64,000 bases of DNA from Pelodera strongyloides (lineage: Eukaryota; Nematoda; Chromadorea; Rhabditida; Rhabditidae): contig JAANDG010000472.1 of NCBI GenBank assembly GCA_036852015.1, forward strand, positions 1 to 64,000. Direction: 5' to 3'. Position numbers and translations under genes: made by a program. Below, in pieces: positions 10,901 through 22,643 of this stretch; position 1 is the first letter of the stretch, and each line of letters begins with the position of its first letter. The notes beneath the pieces are model-generated. The model saw nothing but the letters and a program-made list of their open reading frames with translations. It ran no database searches and was not told the DNA's origin.

Positions 10901-11915
10901 TTAATTTTAATGACGCCAAATTGTAAGTCAAAAAATGAACTCCAGAGCTCGCACAAACCATTTATATGGGCTTGTAGATCTTTTCATGGCGAGAATTTCT
11001 GTAAAAAAATTATAATTTTAGGCGTACTCCGAAGGAAGTTACGGCGTCTTGAAGTGCGCTCGAATGAGCTGTTTTGATCCTAGCGTACCCCTTAAACTAA
11101 GCTTCGCAATTGCCTAACTTCAAGACGCCGTACCGTCCTTCGGAGTACGCCTAAAATTATAATTTTTACAGAAATTCTCGCCATGAAAAGATCTACAAGA
11201 TGATGTGGGTGGTTTTTGCGGAATCTGGATTTCAGTTTTTTACTTACGTGTGGGACAATTAAAATTAATATAATTTAAAGAAAAAATTTATGTTGAAAAT
11301 CATCCTGTTTTGGTTTGAGGGCATTCTTGATTTTAGTGGTTGCGTTAGACCTTGTAGAAACACATTTTTTCGCCCCTGCCTCAATACTTATGACGCGCGT
11401 TTTTTGGGGTTTCGTACCCTAATTGTCCCTAATTTGCCTGAAACTTCTGATTTTTTGCTGAATTTTTTTGTCACTAGGTTTTTGGCCATCCCCGATTTGG
11501 TAGGATGGTTGATTTTCCCAAAAAGTGCTTTTTAGTACTAGATTTGGGGGTGCCCGGATACTTATGACGCGCACTGTATATGAACAATTCTACGAAACTG
11601 CACCAATGGGGTAAATCCCAGACGGTATGATAACTAAGTTTTCAACGGTAGAATTTTCTAGACCCCCCCCCCATTTATTGCGTGTTTGTACTCGGTACTT
11701 GTACACTAGAGTGTCAAAATCACTCCATCTTATTCAGGATGACAAAAAGGAAGAGGAAAAGAAGGATGAAGAGAAGAAAGATGATGACAAGAAGGAGGAG
11801 GAGGTAAAAGAGACTAATCGTTACATATTTTAGAAAACCTGTTAGGAAGTGTTTCTTAATCAAGCTTACCGTAACTCGTCAAACAAAAGGAAACATATTT
11901 CAGGAGAAGAAATAA
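7987..11915 (+). CDS. Secreted Pro/Lys/Glu-rich repeat protein, copy B
   Basis: Exons 7987-8072, 9412-9532, 9898-10200, 10295-10397, 10580-10671, 11738-11803, 11904-11915. Every exon has exactly the length of its copy A counterpart (86, 121, 303, 103, 92, 66, 12 nt), so the 260-aa frame is preserved although introns 1 and 5 have each taken in a DNA element. Domain order: signal peptide, Pro/Ala/Gly segment, EKKEEEKK repeats, KSKK repeats, acidic-basic tail. Preserved exon lengths beside diverged introns argue for selection on the protein or for recent duplication. Function is not recognised. Its 3' end faces the 3' end of BBS7 copy 1 about 180 nt away. Confidence 0.62.
8248..9316. mobile_element. 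1,069-bp non-autonomous DNA element, TTCACCAC-ended family
   Basis: Lies in intron 1 of copy B. Perfect 21-bp terminal inverted repeats start CAGAGGCCGTATTCACCACT. The inner ends also form inverted repeats (CTCTAGAGA, GGTAAA). The interior is AT-rich with no long ORF, so the element is non-autonomous. Short relatives are at 26267-26392 and 42383-42516. Confidence 0.75.
9539..9700. repeat. TTAAAGCG-family element, intron 2 of copy B
   Basis: Same element and position as in copy A. The right end is degenerate (ATACCGCCCAG in place of ATACCGCTTTAA). Confidence 0.5.
10753..11576. mobile_element. 824-bp Tc1/mariner-type foldback element in intron 5 of copy B
   Basis: Ends CAGTGCAGCG...GCGCACTG, both flanked by TA. 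Copy A has the uninterrupted site (CATCAAATATATGAAC), so TA target duplication is seen directly. Long imperfect arms pair around a nested perfect inverted repeat of about 80 bp per arm (about 10,973-11,205, containing GGCGTACTCCGAAGG). TACTTATGACGCGC occurs near 11,387 and again at the right end. No transposase. Confidence 0.8.
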
Positions 11916-12093
11916 TCTGCTTTACGATATCACTACACTCACATATACGGAACGGGATTATAATATAAACTCAATAAATATACACCACCTCTTTCCGAGC
12001 ATAAGAAATTGCTTTTGTTTTGTTTTATTTTTAACAATTGGGAGATTTCCCATCCACTCTTCCTTTTTAGCCTATATTTTCCGCATTATATTT

Positions 12094-15000
12094 TCATCTT
12101 CTATTTTTTCGCGCAGACGTGCAGCAACAATCCTCGAAGTCAGGAACAAGTCTTCCTCGCGATAGAACTTGTCCCTGAATACATAGAGTCGCATAAATTT
12201 AAATCTATCAAATAGTCAACATACCTGTCCGCAAGGTGTATGGGATATGACTGCAGAGTTCTTCTCCACTTCAACCATTCGCAAGTTCACCTCGCTCTGA
12301 GCAGGGAACGAAAGGTTACTCAAGGAGGTATCCGCGCTAGTTCACCCTCGCTCTCCCTACTCTTCTTCTATCCCTCTCCCTGTCTCTTTTTCACGCCGTT
12401 TCTTGTTCTCCTCCATCTGTTTTCTCTCCGCCAAAGAGCTAGGTGTTCAATTATCCGTATCAGCTATACGTACTACATCAGAATTCTAACTCGAGGAGAT
12501 TGCTGGCAATCATAAACAGAAACTTGGCGTGCAACCGGCAACACGGCGTTCATGCGGTAAAAAGCGTCCGACCGTTTGATTTCGGCGTGTAAGGTTGCCC
12601 GCCGAAGCCACGCGGCTCGCACGCCAAGTTTCGTCAGTGCGCTACGGATATGAAGATGCTAACCTGCAGGATAATATAGTCAATTGGAATGACGAGTTCA
12701 ATTGTCAGAGTGTACGCCGAGAGGGAATTGTTGAAGGAAAAATTGTCGTGAATCTAAAAATAGCGGTGAATTGCGAAGTCCAAAAAAAAAATTTGCGATC
12801 GGCCGAGAAGTGTGCGACAAGCACAATGCATACAAGTCATGTCGTTTGCAAAATAAAGTGCGAAGAATATTCGCTGCTCAGCATTTGAGTCTTTTAGGAG
12901 GTACGCGGCACAATAGCGAACATCAACGAGTGGAAGGATTTTTTATCTTCCTTGAAAGTATAACGATAAGTAACTAAATACAAACCTGAAAATGTGGTAC
13001 AAATGCATGTGCATTCCCTCCTCTCTTTGTCAAATCTTCGTATCGAATCCTTTCCTCGTTTACTTTTGACTCCAATTCATCGAGTTCATTCCTAAAAGAA
13101 GAAAGTGTGAACCAAAAACTGCTCGGCCGATGTGATCAGCCGCGCACGGGTATTCAACTCGCGACGTTCGTGGTGGGCTAACACGCTAACCACTGCACCG
13201 CCGTTATCTTCGGAAAGATAGATAAAACTTACACATATGATATGCCACGTTTTATAAACACAACTATGTAAACAAAACATACTTCAGTTGTTGAACCTTG
13301 ACGTTGACGTTTTGTGTTGGAGCAGGCTGAAATAAATTCCGTCCAATTTATGCTTGTTTGTGCAGAGTAGTGGAGAAGAGGAAAGGAAACAAGGTTCAGA
13401 TGAACAGTACCGGGATGGCGTACTACTGATCAATATTATACCTATACATCAATATGCCAAACTGATAGGAAACCTTGCCGCCACCTGCCCTTGATTGATT
13501 CTAACCGGTCATCACTACCTTAGCTATCCACTAGACTTCGAAAGTAAGAATATTTTATCTGAAACTACCATACCCTTCCCGTCTCTGTCGCAATTCCGTC
13601 TCCTCCTAGTGGGGAACTACTCAGTGCGAACAGCCATCCTGTATAAGTGCACACTGAAACAAACATTATTATAAATGTTTTTTTTTGCCTCTTTCCTCAG
13701 CTCCTCAAACTAAATTTATTTTACAAGCGTTCTACATTAATACTTACAAAAAAGCTGACCTATAATTTCATCTACTCCTTCATCAGACACACGTCCGCAA
13801 CCGATTCCAGTTATGCTTTCCTCGCATTGCTGAAAATAGAACCAAATTTTAAGACACGGTTCAAAATTTTCCCTACATACAATATACAACATTGAACATT
13901 TATTAGCTTTACGCACACATCCGCATTGGATGGAAAATACATAAATATATCAATATTGTGTAAACTAATTCATAACTAAGAAGTAACGTTATAGAGCCAT
14001 TTTGTATTACTTGCAAGAGTTCCGTAATACGATCAAGAGAACTATTAATTGATACATTATTTGCACCATTACATTCCTCACTAGTCAAAACATTACTATT
14101 GATCCTCACTCAACATACTACTATTCTTTAATTATATTTACCGTGTTCGCAGTTTAGAACAGTGAGTTCCAGTTCCCACTACCGCTTATAGTGTACCCTA
14201 ACGGACATGGTAACGAGAAAAAAACGCAAATCAACATCAAGGTCAAGAAACTAAACAAACAATCCTAATAAATGTTTACAGGCCTTTATTAGACCTTCAG
14301 TAAATTCAGTGAAATCCAACTCACATAGCTCTGTTTAAATGCAGCTTTATCCGTTTCGTCCACGGTGTAAATCTCAATCATTCCGTCCTCTTTTCCTATT
14401 ATGATGTCCGGAGTGGTGTTCCCAGTCAGTGGATAACAGGTGATACACGTGATTGCTAAACATCATAGTGTAGTACAAGTAGTACTCCTTCCCATTTACA
14501 AAATACAAGTTAGAGGAGTGCCTTGCGAAAACTTGAGCTCACAAAACTTTTCGAGAACTTTAGAAAGAAACTGATTGTAAGGTGATCTGAAGTTACTCGC
14601 TTTCGAACAACTGACATTTTAGTATTTACCCAACGAATGGAGTCAGATACTGTAAGTAAGTTCATTTAAAACAGCTTTAGATTAGACACTTGATATATTA
14701 TAGATTACTTGCAGGCCCATAAAAAATAAATTACCGCTGGCAGATTGTGTATTAATCTCCCATATAACAGTTCCTTTCTTTGGAGGGGCTTCTGCCAGTC
14801 CCAGATGCCCATTTTTGGTCCCATAGAGCAACAACTGCTTATTGTAACCTGGAATATGTAAACTGTAGAAACCTGAGTCCTACTACGTAATATCGTATAA
14901 CTAAAAAATGGATGAAACAACCCATAAACTGCTATACTCACCAAATAATTCAAAATATTTGATAAAAATTTAAAGCGAAATACGGGCCGGTTTTTGAAAC

Positions 15001-17845
15001 ACATCGAGTACACCAGCATTCACTTAGCATACATACGTAAGAATTCAGTTGTCCGAGCTGCGTTTCAAAAACCGGCCGGTGTTTCGCTTTTAATAACAGA
15101 ATAAACACTGACCGCCATCACCCATGAACAAATAGAGTGTGTAGGGCACGCTGTTGAGTGGAATTGAGTAGTCAACTGCTGAATTCTCGACGACCTGAAC
15201 AAAAGTGCCAATTAATAATTATAATAATTTATTGACACATTATATAAAGTATATAAGTGTGCATCATATAAAAGATGATGAGAAGGTTGGCAAATTAAGC
15301 CACATGCAATTTGTCAGATTAGATGAGACCAGAGACACAGTCTAAAACAATGGTATGCTACGTTATGTTATATTACTTCCAAAAGTTTCGTTCGGATATA
15401 GTAATGCTGGTACCTTGTACCATCTCTCAGCAATTGTTTGCTTTGTTATGATGGCTATTTCGTTCCACCTTTACTCAGCCTCGGCACAAGTTAAGGCGCA
15501 TGATTGTATATACATTGGTTGTCAAGAACGGTTGATAATGAAGAAAAAGAAAAGGGGTTCTGGTATACCTTGAGCGAAGCGTCGTTAGATGCGATAATCG
15601 AGGTGAATCCCCTGCCAGCCCATGCTCCTCCAGTGGATAGACTCACCACGTCATGAATGTCCTCGGAGAGAAGGACATACTGCAAACCAATAGAGACATA
15701 CATTGAATAATTGAGGCAACATTCATAACCAAATAGTTCGTGAATCATTTATACACGTCAAAGCGAAATACAGGCCGGTTTTGTAACGCATCGCGGGCAC
15801 CTTCATTTTTATAGGTCTTATGCAAACCAGAGTAATTCAGAATGAAAATTCGTCCTCATGTAGCATAAGTACATAAGCATGCAGTTGTCCAGGATACGTT
15901 GCAAAAACCGGCCGATCTTTCGCTTTAAGGTACATTTATGATTTCAGTTTTGGGAGATCTACGCTACGGCATAATTGGGATGACATTCGTATTCGGAACG
16001 TAGCTCAAGTCCCGTTCATCATTCAAATACAAACTCACATTTGCCTCAACACAATCATGGAAGTGATAGTAGGTCTTCCTCCCACACATCACCAATTCAA
16101 CACCATAAATGTACCTGAAAATGCAAAATTACGTGCGTTTCTTTTGAAAAATGGTACAGAAAAGTAGTACTGAACCAATTCCATGTTAGTATTTCGCGTT
16201 GGCAGAGGGAATTCTAGTGGTAGTGAATTCTAAAACAATCTTTCCGCTTGTGAAATTCCGAGGCCGCGCGGTAGTATTTTTCAGTCAAGGGTGCGTGACG
16301 AAAAATGGCGGCCGTATAACTCGCGCCAACTGAAAATGCACATTTGCTGCGCAATACGTGTGGGCCGCCGGTCTCCGCGCCCCGACTGGGCAGACGCGAT
16401 GGCAAAGCTAACTTACATTTTGTTGGCAGGTTCGGCCATGTTGGTGTCAAATGCGAAGAATTGTTTCCCTTTCTTGCTGATTCCCCGGACTCCATTATCT
16501 GCCGAAATGAATACCTAAAGAAGTTATTTGAAGAGCCATACTGAAATGCTGACTGCACAAAAAGTGGCGGGCGAGAGGACTGCCGTGCGACGACACCCAG
16601 CGCAAATGTGTCTAATTTGGTGAAATATTTTTTATCATGCGTGTATTTTGGTAGAACGTCTAGTGGTCTAGTATCATTTACCTTACTCTTTTATGGCAGT
16701 TCTAACAATACTAAGCAGCAAAATGTGATGGCTTTCAACTTACTTTATCCATAATTGTGCCGAGTGCCCCTCCGAGGCACAATGATTCCACTGGCGCCCC
16801 AGGAAGTGTTTTATACACTATCTGAACTATTTACTCTTTATACTTGTAATAATTTGATATACCTTTTTATGTGTACCGTTTAGTAATTCTCGTTTTGTAT
16901 AATAAAATGTTACAATAAAACGTTGCACGTTACTGTTTATTATATTAGAGGAATTAGTGGTGGTAGCGCTCAGCAAAGAAAGTAATATCAATGAAAACCG
17001 TGACCTATACTATTTTACAACATGTACTACAATTCTAAAAAAAACCTGAGTATCATTGTGCTTTCTGCATAGACAAATAACACAACCATTCTGACTTCCG
17101 ACCACAATCTGAAAGAAAAAGTAGTGAAATGATTCGAAGTAGAACATTTCCATTATTACACTGCATGCTCTTTCTTTGTTTATTTATTTATATTGTCTTC
17201 CAATAAACCATATTATTATTTGAGGAGTCAGAGAGTAGGCGCGGCCACGGGCGCGCCGTGTGCACCTGATGGACAGTTTCAGGCGTTTCAGCCTTCGCAC
17301 ATGTAAAGCCGCGCCTCGTCAAAATGCGCGCAATAATAAGCGCAAATGAACACCTTTTCTAACACGTCTAGCTCCTCCCGCCCACCAGCGTACCATAGGA
17401 TCCCGCACAAATGACCATTGGAAAATGCTTACCTTATCAAGTCCCCTCCCTTTCTTTCGCTCTGCAATTCTGTCCACAGGAACCACCTGGAATTTACTTA
17501 CTATTTCAAATTACACAAAATAAACGTTTTAGAGATTTCAGAAGATCATATGACCTAACATCTAGTGTTTACATGTCTAGATGACGGTTGATAACTTTTC
17601 ATAAAAGTAAATGAAATGCGTACATCTTTCTTCGTTAGATTGAGGTGTTTCATTAATATGTATTCAAGTATTAGATTAGACATGTAAGTTAGGGTAATTG
17701 CAGAAATCAAAAAAATAAGCCGGCACAGAAGACTCGTCTTTGTATAGTAAAACAAAATAATTAATACCTTCATGCACCCCCGATTCGTTGTGCCAACCTG
17801 TGCAAAATCCGTGCGTACAAGTGGTATATCCCCAATCATCATCAT
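12094..17845 (-). CDS. BBS7: BBS7 (BBSome subunit), copy 1, C-terminally truncated
   Basis: 17 predicted exons, high to low: 17768-17845, 17433-17486, 17046-17108, 16744-16821, 16417-16514, 16039-16114, 15569-15679, 15113-15194, 14735-14848, 14325-14455, 13760-13829, 13574-13653, 13283-13326, 12986-13091, 12664-12753, 12225-12296, 12094-12174. All phases agree; 475 aa. Residues 1-345 match the BBS7 beta-propeller (TLPGAPVESLCLGG; GISKKGKQFFAFDTN; GKEDGMIEIYTVDE; CTYTGWLFAL). Residues 346-395 are the coiled coil (NELDELESKVNEER) and 396-449 the start of the GAE domain (EVEKNSAV). The last exon shows no BBS7 similarity, and about 240 residues of the human 715 (rest of GAE, platform, helical C-terminus) are missing. 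BBS7 is part of the BBSome coat that moves membrane proteins in cilia. TTTCAG lies 2 nt before the start, pointing to SL trans-splicing. It may be a partial paralog, a pseudogene still open by recency, or spliced to exons outside the window. Confidence 0.75.
13135..13215 (-). repeat. tRNA-like sequence (SINE head or tRNA pseudogene) in BBS7 copy 1
   Basis: Reading on the minus strand gives a D-arm-like GCAGTGGTTAGCG and a B-box-like GAGTTGAATACCC in tRNA spacing. Acceptor stem pairing is not convincing. It sits in intron 13 and recurs at the same place in copy 2. Confidence 0.4.
14971..15091. repeat. TTAAAGCG-family palindromic element
   Basis: TTTAAAGCGAAATACGGGCC at the left; CCGGCCGGTGTTTCGCTTTTAA at the right is its near complement. 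About 120 bp in BBS7 copy 1 intron 8. The counterpart in copy 2 is at 27816-27938. Confidence 0.65.
15760..15927. repeat. TTAAAGCG-family palindromic element
   Basis: AAAGCGAAATACAGGCCGGT at the left and ACCGGCCGATCTTTCGCTTT at the right, in BBS7 copy 1 intron 6. Counterpart at 28533-28694. Confidence 0.65.
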
Positions 17846-18344
17846 GACTGAAAGAAAAATAAGTCGAAATAAGTTAAAACTAAATTTAGTAGAAATTTGA
17901 AGAAAAAAACATTGAGCAGTGAACGAGTGGACTACAATATATTTCAATTTTCAATTTGTATTATGCTCTTCGAGAGAGCAAAACAGCTAAAGCGAAGTGA
18001 AAAAGAGACAGGGGTGAAATTGAAAAATAAAAAAAAACTTAATATTCTACAAAGTTCCACAACACTTGGTCGGATACAAGGTTTTGAACCAAAAGAATTT
18101 GATTTTGGAATGCATAACATAACATTTATTACGACAAATCGCGGTTTTGTCAATATAAATTTGGATGAAAACAACACATATACTTGGGGTGAAACTAAAT
18201 AATTGTTATAAGTACAAGCAAACTACTCTATGTGAATTGTTTGGTTCTAGAGCCCACATAAATTCCCTCACCATGGTTACGTAGTTACGCTATGGGACAT
18301 GGAGGGGCCACCCACCCCCTATCTGCATCGGGGCCCGGGTCAAC

Positions 18345-18963
18345 AACCACATCTTTCAACAAATATGGAAAGAGGATTACAACATAAACCTTAGTAAACT
18401 AACCTTACCTTGCAATTAGAGATGCGACGGAGATTGAATCACTTGGACAGTTCCCTACTATCCATTTTGTTACATGAAGGGTGATTCTGCGTCAGAGGAT
18501 GGTTATCCCACACTTGGATAAGTAAACCCAAGAGGAGGTAATACTATATCACTAACATTTTTCCTGCGTTTAGTGATCTTGACATAAGTTCGCATCAGTA
18601 ATGCGATTTTATATTGAGTAAAAAACAAGGACCAAGCGACAATTTTGAAGTGGCATGGCCATGGCCCAAAAAAAGAAAAACAATAAAATATCCAACCTGA
18701 CACATCTTGGGGTGTATCTTGGGACATACGTACACATGTATGAATCCATAGTTCCCTTCATCTACCTTCATTCGCAATTCAATTCGTGTCGTGTTGGCCT
18801 GACATCGATAAGTGGCCAGTATATTCCATGGGACCTCGTCCTGAAACCGTCATAATGTAAGATTTCAAAACGACTGTTGTACCGCTTTAAACAACATAAC
18901 GTATTGTTCTCTTTAAAACGACTGTTATACCGCTTTAAAGAACATAACGTATTTTTCTATCTA
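18345..18963. other. Spacer between duplication units
   Basis: No gene seen. Two near-identical short stretches (CGACTGTT.TACCGCTTTAAA, near 18,872 and 18,918) resemble ends of the TTAAAGCG family. Confidence 0.4.
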
Positions 18964-19387
18964 TGTTACCCAGCATGGTTTCCCGATGTAGTGTATGCAA
19001 GTTACTGCACGACTACTGCACGATTATTATGTCTGATTATATCATATCATAGAAAAATTTACATCTCCCAAATACGTTTCAAAACCCGGTCGTTATTTCG
19101 CTTTGAAGATAAACGCATTTGGCTTCCAAGCGCTTATATGAATGAGCTAAAGCTAGCGGAACACTGGTAACAGTAAAGTATCATCCCCGCGCAAGGGCTT
19201 AATTAACATCCCAGAAACGTATTCGTTTAAGTTTTGAAAGTTGGAAATCGAAACGTAATCTAATCAAGTACAACAAACACCAATTATTCTAATTATGCGG
19301 ATAATTATAAAAGGTAGTGGGGCAATTAATTTCTTCATTGTTTATCAGTGTGTCGACACACAATCTCTCCGTTTAGCACACTCTCTA

Positions 19388-21485
19388 ATGGGTCCACTGC
19401 TTCTTCTTATTTCTATTCAACCTATTCTATTCTTCGCCGCGCTCTCGTTTCTGGTAGCACAATGTGGAAAGAAGTTTGTTTTACAGTATATTACAAGAAG
19501 AGTTAAAGCGGTATAACAACCGGTTTTTGTAACCTGTTAAAGCGGAGAGTTAAGACAAGTCCTGAGTTAGCCATACTCCAAGAGAGTACACTACAAAGAG
19601 CCAGACTTGTTTAGACATAAAGGTGTAAGTTCAGTTTATAGGCTATGGTCTCGAACCCTTTTTGGTGGTAATGTAAGTGTAAGTTGTTATTCTAAACTCT
19701 GCATGGGGTGCCTCTAAACGGTGACTTGTGACCGGCTCTAAGAATCTGACGATGGTCTTTCGTTTATTCTCACTCATATTTTATTTGGTAACTTTAACTT
19801 CCAAAGCGACAGTTTAATTGCGTATCACCAAATAACTATTATATAAATTCCAGGAAACCTCATTCGGGAGCGTTATCAAAGCCTCCTCCGCCTAAATCGA
19901 TGGCTGGTGCTCCTCCGGGAGGTGCACCCCCAGCATCTCCAGCAGTCCCATCTCCCGACCCACCCGCCTCACCGGTCAGTGTTTAAAGCGAAATAACGGC
20001 CGGTCCTTGAACCCAATATTGGGCAAATGCATTCCCATATGTTGTATGCAAAGTAACATAAAAAGTAGCGCAATATCGTGCAGTCGTGCAGTGTTTGCAT
20101 ACACTAGATGAGAATACAGCGGTCAGTGTATGTTTCAAAAACTGGCTATAATACCGCTTTAATTATTCGCTGAGGTTTGTATCTTATGAGTCTCAATAGT
20201 CAGATCGTGAATTAGAAGTCTTCCCTCTGCTTTACCCAGTTATTATGTCCAGCGTTAGGGTCAGAGGTCAGATGGTACTGAGTGCAAGGCTTACTGAGGA
20301 AACTCTGAATGTGCGCGGCACTCCCGAGGCAAGCACTGTTACTTGCGTTACAGTAATTCAGAGATGATGCAGTATCCTTTCAGGCAGTAGGAGAGAAGAA
20401 AGAGGGCGAAGGTGAAAAGAAGGAGGGAGAAGGAGAAGGAAAAGAAGAGAAGTGAGAGAAGGAGGAGAGAAGGAAAATGTAGGAGAAGAATAGGAATAAC
20501 AGAAGGAAAGAGAAGAAGGATTAGGGAGAAAAAGGAGGAGGAAAAGGTAAGGGAGGATTACATGTGTAAGGAAAATAGTACTTTTAATTTATTATATAGA
20601 AATCGTTTAGTATTCAAACGACGACTAGTAGATAAAATGAACATGGGGAACATATTTTTCAGAAAGAAAAATCAAAGAGGAGGAAAAGAGCAAGAAGGAT
20701 GAACAGAAGAGTAAGAAAGAAGAGCAAAAGTCGAAGAAGGAAGGAGAAAAGTCTAAGAAAGACGGTAGGGTTTTGGAATACACACTTTGCGTCTTTGCTA
20801 TCGGCACCGGCGTTGTGTACAATTCTAGTTGGCGCTCATGTGGCGCACTATAAAAATGTGCCACAGATGTGCCAACTGGTAGATTTTGGGCGCTGCTCCA
20901 AACCGGCGAACCTTTTTTTGAGCAGCGCAAGAAATCACGCTCTGGCAGCGTGAAAATTTTACTTATTTGTTTGTATCGTTTAGGAAGTAAAAAGAGCAAG
21001 AAGAGCAAAAAGGAGTCGAAGAAGGAAGGCGCATCAAAGGAAAAGGAAGGCTCCAAGATGGAGGGATCAAAGAAAGTAAACACCAAGACCACATTATCCA
21101 TTCCCATCACTGATACGGTAGATGTATGGTATGGTAGGCTACGGTACGATCAACTATATGAACAATTCTACTACCAATGGGGTAAATCCCCTATGGTAGG
21201 GTAACTCAGTTTTCAACGTTAGAATTTTCTAGACCACCCCTCCCCCATTTATTGCGTGTAGTACTCGGTACTTGCACACTAGAGTGTCAAAAATTGAAAC
21301 TCCATATTATTCAGGATGACAAAAAGGAAAGGAAAGAATTAGAAAGAAAGATGATGAAAAGAAGGAGGAGGAGGTAAAAGAGACTAATCGTTACATATTT
21401 TAGAAAACATGTTAGGAAGTGGTTGTTCATTAAGCTTACCGTAACTCGTCAAACAAAAGGAAACATATTTCAGGAGAAGAAATAA
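19388..21485 (+). pseudogene. Lys/Glu-rich secreted protein, copy C, broken
   Basis: Exon 1 (19388-19473) and exon 2 (19854-19974) are intact with the same signal peptide. Exon 3 (20384-20546) is 140 nt shorter than in copies A/B and has an in-frame TGA at 20453-20455. Exon 4 (from 20663) lacks one base in CAAAGAGGAGG, and the last repeat exon near 21,315 has further indels and a TAG. The last tiny exon is at 21474-21485. Either a decayed copy or an error-rich assembly of a purine-rich repeat; a truncated product of about 92 aa is conceivable. Confidence 0.65.
19983..20165. repeat. TTAAAGCG-family element, intron 2 of copy C
   Basis: Same element and position as in copies A and B. The copy D counterpart (about 23,235-23,395) is recognisable but riddled with small deletions. 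Confidence 0.5.
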
Positions 21486-21678
21486 TCTGCTTTACGATAT
21501 CACCACACCTACACTCACACATACGGAACGGGATAAAATAAACTCAATAAATGTACACCATCACTTTCCAGAGCACAATAAACTCCTTTTGTTTTGTTTT
21601 GTGATTTTTTTTTACAAATGGGATATTTCCCATCCACTCCTCCTTTTTACTTAGCTTCTCTTTTTCTGCATTATGTTT

Positions 21679-22287
21679 TCATTTTCTATTTTTTCGCGCA
21701 GACGTGCATGAGCAATCTTCGAGGTCAGGAACAAGTCTTCCTCGCGGTAGAATTTGTCCCTGACTACATACAGTCGCATAAATTTAAATATATCAAATAG
21801 CAACATACCTGTCCGCAAGGTGTATGGGATATGACTGCAGAGTTCTTTTCCACTTCAACCATTCGCAAGTTCACCTCGCTCTGAATAGGGAACGAAAGGT
21901 TACTCAAGGAGATATCCGCGATAGCTCACCACTCCCCCTCCCTATTCTTCTTCTATCCCTCTCCCTGTCTCTCGGTCACTCCGTTTCTTGTTCTCCTCTA
22001 CTGTTTTCTCTCCGCCCCAGAACCTTGTTCAAGCGGTTGTCTGTGACTGCTACAGGTACACGTCAGAATTATATATCGTGGAAATTGCTGACAATGAGAT
22101 CATTGGCGTGCAAGCGGCAATGTCACGGCGTTCATGCGGTAAAAAGCGTCCGACCGTTTGATTTCGGCGTGTAAGGTTGCCCGCCGAAGCCACGCGGCTC
22201 GCACGCCAAGTTTCGTCAGTGCGCTACGGATATGAAGATGCTAACCTGCAGGATAATATAGTCAATTGGAATGACGAGTTCAATTGT
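21679..22287 (-). pseudogene. BBS7 3' fragment beside copy C
   Basis: Contains the last two BBS7-copy exons (21809-21880 and 21679-21759) and the 3' part of the preceding exon (about 22,243-22,287, ending at the tandem junction). Everything 5' of this is missing. A product of the 3,257-bp duplication, not a working gene. Confidence 0.7.
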
Positions 22288-22643
22288 GTCTGATTATATC
22301 ATATCATAGAAAAATGTAATCTCCCAAATACGTTTCAAAACCCGGTCGTTATTTCGCTTTGAAGATAAACGCATTTGGCTTCCAAGCGCTTATATGAATG
22401 AGCTAAAGCTAGCGGAACACTGGTAACAGTAAAGTATCATCCCCGCGCAAGGGCTTAATTAACATCCCAGAAACGTATTCGTTTAAGTTTTGAAAGTTGG
22501 AAATCGAAACGTAATCTAATCAAGTACAACAAACACCAATTATTCTAATTATGCGGATAATTATAAAAGGTAGTGGGGCAATTAATTTCTTCATTGTTTA
22601 TCAGTGTGTCGACACACAATCTCTCCGTTTAGCACACTCTCTA

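Noticed and set aside
11290..11535. 81-codon frame in the right arm of the TA-flanked foldback
   Set aside because: It lies within a non-autonomous element arm, has no transposase features and follows the inverted-repeat composition.
14142..14178. Possible small BBS7 exon (WELELTVLNCEH)
   Set aside because: Joining the exons on either side without it aligns residue for residue with human BBS7 (VDETDKAAFKQSY to QCEESITGI), so it would be an insertion.
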